Assembly (NCBI GenBank): GCA_021186555.1
Contig: JAJKFL010000042.1
Span: forward strand, 43,313,980 to 43,377,979
Direction of reading: 5' to 3'
DNA: 64,000 nucleotides
Origin: Reticulitermes speratus
Taxonomy: Eukaryota > Arthropoda > Insecta > Blattodea > Rhinotermitidae
Below the pieces are notes generated by a model. The model was given only the letters and a program-made list of their open reading frames with translations, searched no databases and was not told the DNA's origin. Shown here one piece after another: positions 33,840-43,755 of the stretch. The position numbers and the translations under genes are program-made. How positions within the stretch are numbered: the stretch's first letter is position 1; the number at the start of each line of letters is the position of its first letter.

Positions 33840-33990
33840 TAGTGCTTGCGGAATTTGTGGTGGACAAAGTGGCACTGGGACAGGTTTTTCCCTGTCACTA
33901 TAATTCCACCAGTGCTCCGTAATCATCTATTACCGACGCTATATAATCTCAGCAAATGACAGCGTCGTTAAATAACAAACTAAAAACACC
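33840..33990 (+). mobile_element. SINE family C, 5'-truncated
   Basis: GCGGAATTTGTGGTGGACAA, AGTGGCACTGGGACAGG, CACCAGTGCTCCGTAATCAT, end TGACAGCGTCGTTAAATAAC. Confidence 0.8.
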
Positions 33991-34017
33991 AGACCAATTG
34001 ACAGAGTCGGCGAGAGG

Positions 34018-34536
34018 GGATGTAGGGTCGTACTGGATGTAGGATCGTACTGGATGTAGGGTCATACTGGATGTAGGGTCGTACTGGATGTAGGGTCGTA
34101 CTGGATGTAGGGTCTTACTGGATGTAGGGTCTTACTGGATGTAGGATCGTACTGGATGTAGGGTCATACTGGATGTAGGGTCGTACTGGATGTAGGGTCG
34201 TACTGGATGTAGGGTCGTACTGGATGTAGGGTCGTACTGGATGTAGGGTCGTACTGGATGTAGGGCCGTACTGGATGTAGGGCCGTACTGGATGTAGGAC
34301 GTACTGGATGTAGGGTCGTACTGGATGTAGGGTCGTACTGGATGTAGGGTCGTACTGGATGTAGGGTCGTACTGAATGTAGGGTCGTACTGGATGTAGGA
34401 CGTACTGGATGTAGGGTCGTACTGGATGTAGGGTCGTACTGGATGTAGGGTCGTACTGGATGTAGGGTCGTACTGGATGTAGGGTCGTACTGGATGTAGG
34501 GTCGTACTGGATGTAGGGTCGTACTGGATGCGGGGT
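34018..34536. repeat. 17-bp minisatellite, about 30 copies
   Basis: Unit GGATGTAGGGTCGTACT with rare T, C or A substitutions and two one-base-deleted units (about 34296 and 34397). As 17 is not a multiple of three, the minus strand stays open in all frames by chance of the unit; the repetitive RPYIQYDPTSSTTLHPV product is not a protein call. Confidence 0.96.
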
Positions 34537-34870
34537 CACATTTCACATTTTGCTATAACAGCAGTGTTAAAAGTAACCTTTCGTGTTTCATTTAGCTTGG
34601 ATATAAAAACGCATTGGTTTATGGGTTTGCAAGTAAAGTTGCATTACGTAACACTGTAACGTCTTTTTTGTTGTTGTGATATATCGTTATTTGCGGGATA
34701 CATTTCAGCCTGAATCGACCTTAAGACGTGAAACGTTGTTTCGGCCGTTCGCAAGTATTACGCAGCTGCCGGGGGAAAAGCGGATACTTATAGGCAAATT
34801 ATATAAATTTATGCGGTTTAACCCTATGCGAATTGTTTTTGGGACGCAACTGTCGGATAAATACGAGTTA
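34537..34870. other. Unannotated interval
   Basis: Nothing recognised. Confidence 0.35.
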
Positions 34871-35103
34871 GATCCGGGATAGCTCAGTCAGTATAGTTAC
34901 TAGGCCACGAACTGGACGGTCCGGGGTTCGAATCCCGGCTTGTGAACGGAAACTTTCTCTTCTCTAGAACGTCCAGACCGGCTCTGGGGCCCTTCCAGCT
35001 TCCTATTCAATGGGAACCGTGGTTTTTCCCAGGGGTAAAGCGGCCGGGGCGTGGTGTTTGACCACGCACCTCCATCTACAACTGAGGTTAAGAATGAGTA
35101 GAG
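34871..35103 (+). mobile_element. SINE family B (3'-truncated)
   Basis: CCGGGATAGCTCAGTCAGTA, GGGGTTCGAATCCCGGC, CGTCCAGACCGGCTCTGGGG, GGGGTAAAGCGGCCGGGGCG, GAGGTTAAGAATGAGTAGAG. Both internal promoter boxes are intact. Confidence 0.9.
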
Positions 35104-35602
35104 AATTGAAACACCCTTCAGTCTTATTCTCCGCTGTAACAGTCGTGTTTTTGAGCTGAGTGTGCCTGTTACGTGCAGGAAGCGCACACACGTCGATGCT
35201 TGCGTCGCTCACCACATAGACGTAGCCATTGCAAGTCATCCGCGAATTTATCATAGTTTTCGATGACGACTGCAAAACGTAAATGAAATGAACGCTTCAT
35301 CAAACCGTTGGTTGGACAAACGAAAGACGATTATAAAGGGGAGAGTGAACCTGAGGGGTGGATCGGAAGAGATAATGATCGGAGGTGGGGACAGAAAATG
35401 ATCAGGCAGCTGCTGGATTTCACTTGTCGCGACGTTTGTAATCATCGGGAAGCAAGGCGTGATGTGTTTGTGTTCATTTTGAATCTGTTCGGAAACGGTG
35501 ACGTTATCGTCTGTGCTGAGAGAAGGGATGGAAATGGTGCAAATTGCAGCTGGGAGTAGCTGGGATAGCTCGCACGGCGTAGTGACTTGGCTACTGGCTG
35601 GG
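35104..35602. other. Unannotated interval
   Basis: Several overlapping open frames (to 126 codons) without family resemblance. No gene called. Confidence 0.35.
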
Positions 35603-36715
35603 CATGACTTCCAAGTACTACGCTGTCCCATTTCATTTCTCTAAGACCCATTTTAATATTATCTTCCCCCTGCACCATGACTTCCAAGTACTACGCTGTC
35701 CCATCTCATTTCTCTAAGACCCATTTTAATATTATCTTCCCCCTGCACCCATGACTTCCAAGTACTACGCTGTCCATCTCATTTCTCTAAGATCCATTTT
35801 AATATTATCTTCCCCTGCACCCATGACTTCCAAGTACTACGCTGTCCCATCTCATTTCTCTAAGATCCATTTTAATATTATCTTCCCCCTGCACCCATGA
35901 CTTCCAAGTACTACGCTGTCCATCTCATTTCTCTAAGACCATTTTAATATTATCTTCCCCCCTGCACCCATGACTTCCAAGTACTACGCTGTCCCATCTC
36001 ATTTCTCTAAGACCCATTTTAATATTATCTTCCCCCCTGCACCCATGACTTCCAAGTACTACGCTGTCCCATCTCATTTCTCTAAGACCCATTTTAATAT
36101 TATCTTCCCCCCTGCACCCACGACTTCCAAGTACTACGCTGTCCCATCTCATTTCTCTAAGACCCATTTTAATATTATCTTCCCGCTGCATCCATGACTT
36201 CCAAGTACTACGCTGTCCCATCTCATTTCTCTAAGACCCATTTTAATATTATCTTCCCCTGCACCCATGACTTCCAAGTACTACGCTGTCCCATCTCATT
36301 TCTCTAAGATCCATTTTAATATTATCTTCCCCTGCACCCATGACTTCCAAGTACTACGCTGTCCCATCTCATTTCTCTAAGACCCATTTTAATATTATCT
36401 TCCCCCCTGCACCATGACTTCCAAGTACTACGCTGTCCCATCTCATTTCTCTAAGACCATTTTAATATTATCTTCCCCCTGCACCCATGACTTCCAAGTA
36501 CTACGCTGTCCATCTCATTTCTCTAAGACCCATTTTAATATTATCTTCCCGCTGCATCCATGACTTCCAAGTACTACGCTGTCCCATCTCATTTCTCTAA
36601 GACCCATTTTAATATTATCTTCCCCCCTGCACCCATGACTTCCAAGTACTACGCTGTCCCATCTCATTTCTCTAAGATCCATTTTAATATTATCTTCCCC
36701 CCTGCACCCATCTTC
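35603..36715. repeat. LINE-derived tandem array, about 15 x 74 bp
   Basis: Units of 72-77 bp read, on the minus strand, GRGEDNIKM-LREMRWDSVVLG. That is the WEDNIKMDLQE-GW segment of LINE family G (30820-30880), so a piece of LINE ORF2 has been tandemly amplified. Unit-length differences of one to three bases lie mostly in the C run before GCACC. The array stands alone without the rest of the LINE. Confidence 0.9.
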
Positions 36716-37479
36716 AGGGTGGGAAAAATGACTACACGGCATAAGGTCACGGAAGACAGCACGCTTCATATACACATTCGTGTGATTTCCGAATTTTACT
36801 TATTGGGGGGTGAGAGGGCGTGGCTATTGGTAAACTGTTCCGTTGTTTTACCACGTTGTACCGATGACACAGTTTATTTATCGTCGCCTGTGATACATTA
36901 TGATGATCATGAGTGACGGAAATGCATACAAGTGAGGAGAAGTCAGTCGTGGTCTATTTAAGTCGTTGTACCAACGTTGCTTTGAAAAAGTGAGTAGAAA
37001 TACGAAAATTTTTCGTTAAGGACAGTTTTGCATTGGAACTTGAAGTTGGCATACATGTCATTAAAGTCAGTGTTTTGTGTTTCAAAGCTTTGTGATAATG
37101 TTTGGGTCATATTATATGAAACATCTCGGAGTGAGGTATATGTTAGAGAGAAAACATTTCAAAAGTTGGCTATACTTTCGTCTCCCCATATTGATAATAC
37201 AGGGATTCGCAACGAGATCATCTTGTGAATTTTTTTTTCTCATGTTGGTACACTTGCGTAAGGTAATTAGTTATGAAGATGACATTTCGCTCTACAGAAC
37301 AGAGAGCCCTAACTGAGAAAATTTTTTAAACGTGAAAAAGTCATGAAAATATAAAGAAGTTAGCGAGGAGCGCTGTACTGTTCTTAATGCTCTTGCAGTA
37401 AATCGTGTAATGCGTTCGATACTTCTGTTTGATAAAGTTTTGAATGTGGGAGAAGAGAAACATGTTTATTCCCTTTTTG
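36716..37479. other. Unannotated interval
   Basis: No exon supported; three overlapping open frames of 66-118 codons have no recognisable domains. Confidence 0.35.
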
Positions 37480-37840
37480 CATGGAACGGGCTTTGATTTC
37501 AACGAACTATTTTTTCAACAAGACGCAGTGCTGCCACACACGGCTAATACGGTTCTCGACATTTCTAAATCTCATTTCCATGATCGAATAATTTCCAACA
37601 GCTGTCGCGCTTTATTTAGAGAATGCTGGTTCTGGAGATCACACTGTCCCTACATTAATCCACGTGATTGTTTCTGTGGGGCCTTCGTAGAGATCGTGTC
37701 TATAGCAATCAGCCTCTAGGTAATGAAAATCCGAAAAGTGAAATATTCGCGTACACCGTAGATATTGGTACCGATGTTTTGTGGCGGACAGTGCTCAGTG
37801 CCTTGGTACATAGGCCATATGTCGTGTTGTTGAGGCGCAC
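37480..37840 (+). pseudogene. Tc1/mariner-type transposase fragment
   Basis: The plus strand reads FFQQDAVLPHTANTVLDISK, then HFHDRIISN and, further on, INPRDCF; a neighbouring frame at 37668 gives FLWGLRRDRVYSNQP. QQD-A--HTA...VL and FLWG-L-DRVY-NQP are hallmark motifs of insect Tc1/mariner-superfamily DDE transposases, holding the second and third catalytic acidic positions. The first third is not found and the frame shifts near 37665, so this is a relic. Confidence 0.75.
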
Positions 37841-37938
37841 GGTGGCCATGTTTGGCCCGTTATGAAATGACGTCACGGTCAGTGATTGAGGTATTGAACA
37901 CGGACACTGCAACTGCTAACTTGTGTGTCATGACTGAG

Positions 37939-38197
37939 TTTTTTTTAATGGCTCGAGAGCCCCTTGGGGGCCTAGGCCGACTCATTTTTCGAGGCTTCAC
38001 GATCACACTTTAGACACACCACAGTCGGTAGGACTCCTCTGGACGAGTGACCAGCCCGTCTCAGAGACCTCTACCTGACAACACACAACACTCACAAGAG
38101 ACAGACATCCATGCCCCCGGCGAGATTCGAACCCACAGTTCCAGTAAGCGAGAGGCCGTTGACCCACGCCTTAGACCGCGTGGCCACTGGGATCGGC
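37939..38197 (-). mobile_element. SINE family A, full length
   Basis: T run 37939-37946, AATGGCTCGAGAGCCCCTTG, family body, B box GAGATTCGAACCC (reverse), ending GGCCACTGGGATCGGC. No convincing TSD. Confidence 0.9.
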
Positions 38198-38542
38198 TTG
38201 CTGTGACTTTACTTTCATAAAATAGCCTTTTAAATAAAAGTTACGTAAAATATAAATTTTCACCCATTTTCTTGAAGACCCTGTACTGATATGCAAAGTA
38301 TTGTTACATTTTATATTGTTCATTCCGTGCACTGTCTATAAGCAGTTCACAGCACTCACACCAACAAAATGCACAATACTGTCCCTTAGATATTTATGTT
38401 ACATGTAGGAATGTTCAGTGTGATATTGTAATATGACTATCTAAGGAACGGAATTGTATATTTTGTTGGTCTAGTGTTGTGACCTGGTTACTGTAACATT
38501 GTTACTGTGCTCAATTAACCCAGCACCACGCCATAAGTTAGT
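38198..38542. other. Unannotated interval
   Basis: AT-rich; nothing recognised. Confidence 0.35.
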
Positions 38543-38705
38543 AAGTGGGAGTGGAGGTAAAGCTCCATGCATTCAAAACCTCAGCTTTCGGTGGATGTGG
38601 GTAGTCAGGCTTACACACCGGCCAATCTAGTCCTAGAAAAAGCCCCCCCCCCCCCTTCGCAAGGGTACCATCAAATAGGAGGCCAGTTGCACCCTACATC
38701 AGTTA
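38543..38705 (-). mobile_element. SINE family B fragment
   Basis: GGGAGTGGAGGTAAAGCTCC, ATTCAAAACCTCAGC, CACACCGGCC, GGTACCATCAAATAGGAGGC; a C run (38643-38655) lies where the family has its TTTACCCC block. Head lost. Confidence 0.65.
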
Positions 38706-38794
38706 TGGAAGTTGTAACGAAGTTGTGTTTTACAGTGGGTGTTCATTTTATCATTTTGTGCCGAAATATTGTTTGGTCGGTTTATTTAATAAGG

Positions 38795-38868
38795 ATTTTT
38801 TTTTTCCCAATGGCTTGGACAGCCCCAGTGGTCCTAGGTCTCTTCATTGTCGAGGCCTCGCGATCACT
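38795..38868 (-). mobile_element. SINE family A 3' fragment
   Basis: T run then CCCAATGGCTTGGACAGCCC, TTCATTGTCGAGGCCTCGCG. Only the 3' end of the SINE remains, with its poly-A. Confidence 0.65.
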
Positions 38869-38948
38869 TACATGTAATAACAGTACAAAATTTCATCAAA
38901 AATATTTTTTTACCTCCGAGTTCCCATGTCGTGTGAGTAGGACGAACA

Positions 38949-39332
38949 AAATTTTGAGAAGAATATTTGGGGCGATTAAAGTAAATGAAAATTGGAGAAA
39001 GCGACATAACAAGGAACTAAAGCAGGTGTTTGGAGATTTAGATATACTGTCATTTGTCAGAATAAGTCGGCTCAAATGGATTGGTCGTGTTAACAGAATG
39101 GAGAATAAAAGAACAGTAAGTCAAGTATTTAATAATAATCCTCAAGGAAGTCGACCAAGAGGACGACCAAGAAACAGATGGTGGAATTGTGTACAAACAG
39201 ACATTAAGAAGTGTAAAATTAACAACTGGAAAGAAAGGTAAAAAAACAGAGCTGACTGGGAAAGGGCCATTAAGGAGGCGAAGGTCCGCATTGGACTGTA
39301 GTGCCACCGAAGAAGAAGAAGAAGAAGAAGAA
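38949..39332 (+). mobile_element. LINE 3' end with (GAA)n tail and perfect TSD
   Basis: A 384-bp 5'-truncated insertion flanked by the 16-bp direct repeat GTGAGTAGGACGAACA (38933-38948 and 39333-39348). The plus strand encodes LKWIGRVNRMENKRTVSQVF, SRPRGRPRNRWW, then a stop; an AAGAAGAAG tail precedes the second TSD. The WIG-V-RM...RPRGRPR-RWW sequence is a non-LTR retrotransposon ORF2 C-terminus. The perfect TSD suggests fairly recent insertion. Confidence 0.92.
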
Positions 39333-39348
39333 GTGAGTAGGACGAACA

Positions 39349-40433
39349 TACTGTCATCACTCATTTTTCTAAAACGTATCTGAAGGAACGTATTGAATTT
39401 GTCTTGTGCATGTGTTGTTATCGCTGCAGTCTGTCCTATTTGGCAGAGACTTTTCAATCCACTCTCATAGCAGGGCTCTCCAGCCACACGGAAGGCGTGA
39501 CGTTTACTCTGATACCAAAGATTACTGACTGTAGACATTTAGTGCCAAAATTTGCCCCTTTATTGTTCATTGGCTAACAATCAATGTTGACTCATCATGT
39601 CTTCTTGCTGTGAGGGGAAGGTGTTTGTTATTCCTGTCCCTAGGGAGCGCAGCGAATTCATCTGACTGTTTGAGCTGTTAATTCACAAAGTGTAGAATGC
39701 TGTCACAAATTGTAGTGTATATAAGTACGGCCGCGAATTGGGCCGAAAGGATAATGTTTATGACTAGAAATGGCATCACGTGTAATGTAAATTGTAACTA
39801 CAGAATAGCACTATGTTCGCATTTGCGGGACCTGTCTTACGACAGACTGCAGACTGAATGAAGATAGCTGCAACATTATGTACTTTATAAACATGGTTTG
39901 TTTCAGGTATATAATTATAAATACCCTCCTTAAAGGTGACAGATGATAGTAATAATAATAATAATAATAATTATTATTATTAAAATTGTGAGCTATTAAT
40001 GTGATGAATCAACAGCCGAACGGCCAATTACAGAAACAACACAAACACAAATAAAAGAGAATAATAAACAGAACACGTGAAATAAACGCAAAAAATGATT
40101 CTTAAGTAATTAATTGGGACACTTCATGATAGGAAACTGAAAATCATATCCGATCTGAGTGTGATCATTTTCATTCTGAAGATATAATAATAGTAATTAT
40201 TGTTGTTATTATTATGCAGTCTTCGTGCATGCTTAAAAAAAGAGCGAAAATCACCCAAAATACTAAATCGTTTGTCATGTAGAAGTCTTCATGCCAGCAC
40301 ATATTTGTGCTCTCAGTGCACTTTTAGCATACCTTCTTACATATGGTAACATAAAAACGTAAGCCACATTATATATTACAATAAATGCAACAGTGCGTAG
40401 TATAACATAAAATACAGTAAAACAGCACTAAAT
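39349..40433. other. Unannotated, AT-rich
   Basis: (ATA)n/(ATT)n pair at 39951-39982 that can fold on itself; otherwise no repeat or gene recognised. Confidence 0.4.
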
Positions 40434-40480
40434 CCCGTCTCTGCATGTTTCGGTCAATCCTGGCCATCCTCAGGGGAAAG
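40434..40480 (-). ncRNA. Hammerhead-like core (GAAACATG class)
   Basis: Minus strand: CTGAGGA (40473-40467), stem II GG-C/G-CC imperfect, GAAACATGCAG. The stem III/cleavage side departs from GUH, so probably inactive. Confidence 0.45.
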
Positions 40481-40525
40481 TACCGGCAGTGTGTTGGGTT
40501 TGTTGTAATAAATAATTCAGAAGTT

Positions 40526-40940
40526 TTTTTTTAGTCGTCCTTTTCTACCTACTCCGGTTTTCCCGTTTCAGTGTCGAGGTTTGTAATTTGTTTTGATCAC
40601 ACTGAGAGACACACCACAGTCGGTAGGACTCCTCTGGACGAGGGATCGGTTCATCGCAGAGGCCTCTACCTGACAACAACACACAACACTCACAAGAGAC
40701 AAACATCCATGCCCCCGGTGGGATTTTTTTTTGTCTGTCCGAGGTTTTTCCCCTTTGATCCATTTTTTTTGTACTTTTTAAATCCTTTTCGTCCTTCATT
40801 CACTTTACGTTCCGTGCTACCGTCCTTATACAACAAACACAACACAAACACCCATGCCCCCGGTGGGATTCGAACCCACGATCCTAGTAAGCGAGCGGCC
40901 GAAGACCCACGCCTTAGACCGCGCGGCCACTGGGATCGGC
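40526..40940 (-). mobile_element. SINE family A carrying an internal insert
   Basis: Flanked by a perfect 13-bp TSD TAATTCAGAAGTT (40513-40525 and 40941-40953). Head at 40853-40940 is intact (GGGATTCGAACCC, CACTGGGATCGGC); the body resumes at about 40571-40725. Between them is extra sequence with a duplication of SINE sequence at its edges. Confidence 0.9.
40726..40852 (-). mobile_element. Retroposed insert inside SINE A
   Basis: About 115 bp ending, in SINE orientation, in AAAAAAAA (40725-40732). Immediately beyond the A run the SINE sequence TCCCACCGGGGGCATGG is repeated, so the insert has the poly-A plus roughly 25-bp TSD expected of LINE-mediated retroposition. The body (TTTAAAAAGTACAAAAAAAA, GGATCAAAGGGGAAAAACC) is not recognised; it could be a piece of a cellular RNA. 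Confidence 0.6.
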
Positions 40941-41039
40941 TAATTCAGAAGTTACGAGGTGAAAATGCAGTATAAATTAAACTTAAGACAGGGTTGCCAC
41001 GTCAAAATTCTAAGCACCATAAGGGTGATATGAAGCAAG

Positions 41040-41126
41040 GTCAATACTGGCGACCCACAACCATCAGGTACGAACGTAAAGTGTAGTAACCACCGCTACC
41101 TGGCGCCCGGGATTTGTGCACCTCTG
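41040..41126 (-). mobile_element. hAT-like MITE fragment
   Basis: CTGGCGCCCGGGATTTGTGC followed by ACCTCTG is the complement of the family's left end CAGAGGTGCACAAATCC. Upstream CACAACCATCAGG is unassigned; the other end was not found. Confidence 0.6.
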
Positions 41127-41758
41127 ATTTAAGCTATATTATTTGTGAAAATGAATAAAGTTTCTCTTTCTTAGGCTCAAATATTGTCTTCAGCTGAAGG
41201 TTCTTAGACACTTCGTCCTTTGATATTCTTTTGTAATCAGAGATGAATTTATGCAAGTAGGCTGTAAAGATTCACTTTATTCAGAGTCGAATGTCTGAGC
41301 AAAGTAATTGCTCCCAACTTGTGAAACATGTCTCAGGTGTTTAGAATCTCTGTTCAGCCTACAGATGATTGTTCTAGTTCGTATGGATTAGAAACATAGA
41401 CTTCATAAAGATATCGAAACATTTGAGGGGGCGATATACTCGTATTTCAGTGTTGAAGCAGCATCTGGCTTGGTCGGTTCAATCAAACCACCGTAATATT
41501 ATGACGTAATGCGATTACCCGGTAACCAAGTTGAACCTTCCTCGAAGGAACAAGATTAAAATGGCGGTAATCGAGTTTGTAAGTCTGGATAATTGCTTCC
41601 GAAATCAAATCAACGTTTCTGGTTTATTGAGAGGTTATTGACAGCCAAGCTGTGCCCATCGGTATTTACTAAATAATGGTGTACGTTAATTGTACATCCT
41701 ATGGACGCATTGGTCTGCCACTTTTTTGTTCATCACTAAAACATTTTATACCCCAAAT
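41127..41758. other. Unannotated interval
   Basis: Nothing recognised. Confidence 0.35.
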
Positions 41759-41803
41759 CAATCGATCGTGTACCCCAATTCAATTGGGGTACACGATCGA
41801 TTG
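41759..41803. repeat. Perfect 22-bp palindrome, 1-base loop
   Basis: Arms 41759-41780 (CAATCGATCGTGTACCCCAA plus TT) and 41782-41803 are exact complements around C41781. It contains ATCGATCG and GTACCCC. It lies about 35 bp before the 44-bp array. Function unknown; such a sequence can extrude as a cruciform. Confidence 0.9.
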
Positions 41804-41837
41804 AATTAATAAATATTTATGTATGTTTGAAAGGGAT

Positions 41838-42371
41838 GGAATGTGCCGTAGTGTTGTGGCTACTGATACATACAGAGCCAAGTTATGTGCCGTAGTGTTG
41901 TGGCTACTGATACATACAGAGCCAAGTTATGTGCCGTAGTGTTGTGGCTACTGATACATACAGAGCCAAGTTATGTGCCGTAGTGTTGTGGCTACTGATA
42001 CATACAGAGCCAAGTTATGTGCCGTAGTGTTGTGGCTACTGATACATACAGAGCCAAGTTATGTGCCGTAGTGTTGTGGCTACTGATACATACAGAGCCA
42101 AGTTATGTTCCGTAGTGTTGTGGCTACTGATACATACAGAGCCAAGTTATGTGCCGTAGTGTTGTGGCTACTGATACATACAGAGCCAAGTTATGTGCCG
42201 TAGTGTTGTGGCTACTGATACATACAGAGCCAAGTTATGTGCCGTAGTGTTGTGGCTACTGATACATACAGAGCCAAGTTATGTGCCGTAGTGTTGTGGC
42301 TACTGATACATACAGAGCCAAGTTATGTGCCGTAGTGTTGTGGCTACTGATACATACAGAGCCAAGTTATG
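41838..42371. repeat. SINE-derived 44-bp array, 12 copies
   Basis: Twelve near-identical 44-bp units (GTGCCGTAGTGTTGTGGC, TACTGATACATACAGAGCC, AAGTTAT). The unit resembles the 3' body of SINE B: compare GGCCGTAGTGTGTGGCACTG ... GAGGCTAAG in the degenerate SINE at 42490-42530. The last unit runs directly into a SINE B head. Confidence 0.93.
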
Positions 42372-42577
42372 TCAGTCAGTGTTTACTACTACATACGGCC
42401 ATGGATGGCCAGGTATGGTGGCTTCGATACAACAACCCAAGATTTTTCCGTATGAACTTGTGCTACTGTACCTTACCTGAGGTAAACGGCCGTAGTGTGT
42501 GGCACTGATACATACAGTGAGGCTAAGATGGATCTGCCGTAGTGTATGTGGTATTTGGCTAATAAGCAAAAGGGTAC
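42362..42577 (+). mobile_element. SINE B, badly rearranged copy
   Basis: GTCAGTCAGTGTTTAC (A-box side), GGTGGCTTCGATACAA (B-box side), TACCTGAGGTAAACGGCCG, GAGGCTAAGATGG are in SINE B order but diverged. The 3' part already contains a unit-like GCCGTAGTGTGTGGCACTGA segment. Confidence 0.6.
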
Positions 42578-42661
42578 TAGTGTTGTGGCTACTGATACAT
42601 ACAGAGCCAAGTTATGTGCCGTAGTGTTGTGGCTACTGATACATACAGAGCCAAGTTATGT
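42578..42661. repeat. Two further 44-bp units
   Basis: A second, short cluster of the array between the rearranged and the better SINE B copies. Confidence 0.85.
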
Positions 42662-42930
42662 CAGTCGGTATACTGACTAGCTTACGGCCTGGATGGCACA
42701 GGAATGGGGGTTCGATCCCCGACAAGCGTGAGAGATTTTTTCTTCTCTCCACTGCAACCATAAAGGCTCTGGGGTTTACCGGGGGTTTTATCCCCCCTGA
42801 GGTAAAGCGGCCGTGGCGTGACACTGACTACTCACCTCCATCAAGTGTGGAGGCTAAGAATGCGCGGAGCTCTGTCTCTAGTCCCCCATTCGTATTGATG
42901 GTATTGTGCTTAATTAAGCACAAGGACATC
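42652..42930 (+). mobile_element. SINE family B (older subfamily)
   Basis: GTCAGTCGGTATACTGAC, GGGGTTCGATCCCCGAC, TTTTTTCTTCTCTCCAC, GAGGTAAAGCGGCCGTGGCG, GTGGAGGCTAAGAATG, CTTAATTAAGCACAAGG. The A-box side fuses with the last unit of the array. Confidence 0.85.
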
Positions 42931-42964
42931 TTTAGTTATATTTGCAGTATTGGTGTAATAAATA

Positions 42965-43205
42965 ATTATGCTGCTGAATTTTATGTCATTCATACCTTGA
43001 ATATTCTTGCAGTTAATACACCAGCCAACTTATGCACTTAATAAAATACATTCGTGAACAAGTATAAAAACTCCTGCATGTTTCGGCACCGGGGTGGTGC
43101 CATCATCAGGGAGGTATTGAGAACAAAGCAGTACAAGCCCAGCACACCAATCTAGGTATTATGTCGCCCATATTGGAATGATTAAAATATTAAAATTTTT
43201 AATAT
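42965..43205 (-). mobile_element. Short hammerhead-bearing retroelement, copy 2
   Basis: Reverse-complement homologue of 155-360, alignable on both sides of the core (GGGCGACATAATACCTAG, CTTGTACTGCTTTGTTCTC, ATTTTATTAAGTGCATAAG). Shared flanks show this is one element family rather than a chance core motif. Confidence 0.65.
43074..43116 (-). ncRNA. Hammerhead core in copy 2
   Basis: Minus strand: stem I CTCC/GGAG, CTGATGA (43109-43103), strong stem II GGCACC/GGTGCC, GAAA (43084-43081), CATGCA. U16.1 is replaced by C, otherwise the core is complete. Confidence 0.65.
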
Positions 43206-43239
43206 TGTAATTTAACATTTTGATATCTGTCACGTAACA

Positions 43240-43282
43240 TGCAACATGCACATGTTTCGGCCTTAACAGACCACCGCCAGTT
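43240..43282 (-). ncRNA. Hammerhead relic
   Basis: GGCCGAAACATGTGCATG on the minus strand keeps the 3' half of a core; CTGGCGGTGG stands where CTGATGATGG would be. Confidence 0.35.
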
Positions 43283-43404
43283 GTGAAATTGTACTTAAGC
43301 TTCTCTGCGTGCTTTATTGAGTATCGCATCGGGAAGGCGTGTGGAGAAGCGGAGGTACAGATTCACGCGTTCTGAAACTAAGCAACAGATAGACGAAGGT
43401 GATG

Positions 43405-43560
43405 AGGTTTATGTTCCGGCCGTTTTAACAAAAAGGCTACCAGTACACATTGAATAGGTGAATCGGCGAGCCCCAAAGGCGTTTTGGACACTTTGGAGAA
43501 ATGTTTCAAGTTTCTGCCGGGGATTGAACTGCGATCGGTTGGTCAGGTAGTTCTTAGTAC
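43405..43560 (-). mobile_element. SINE family B, old copy
   Basis: TTCCGGCCGTTTTAACA, CATTGAATAGGTGAATCGGC, GGAGAAATGTTTCAAG, CTGCCGGGGATTGAACTG align in order with the reverse family B body and B box. Confidence 0.6.
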
Positions 43561-43755
43561 AGTCCGAATATCGACTGAGTGTAAGAAGTGAGAGGCCTGT
43601 AATGTGTAGGAGAAGGTGTTCTGGTGTTAATTGTGTTTGTTTGTTTGTTTGGTAAGGATTATTAAATATATGCATTGCGTATTCACTGTTGTAACACAGA
43701 AACGAGTGGGCATTGTCAACTTACGTTTCCACTGAAGGTAAAAAAATCTTTCATT

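Noticed and set aside
38567-39241. A 224-codon open frame resembling a reverse-transcriptase end
   Set aside because: It joins a SINE B fragment, a SINE A fragment and a 5'-truncated LINE by chance; only 38949-39332 is LINE.
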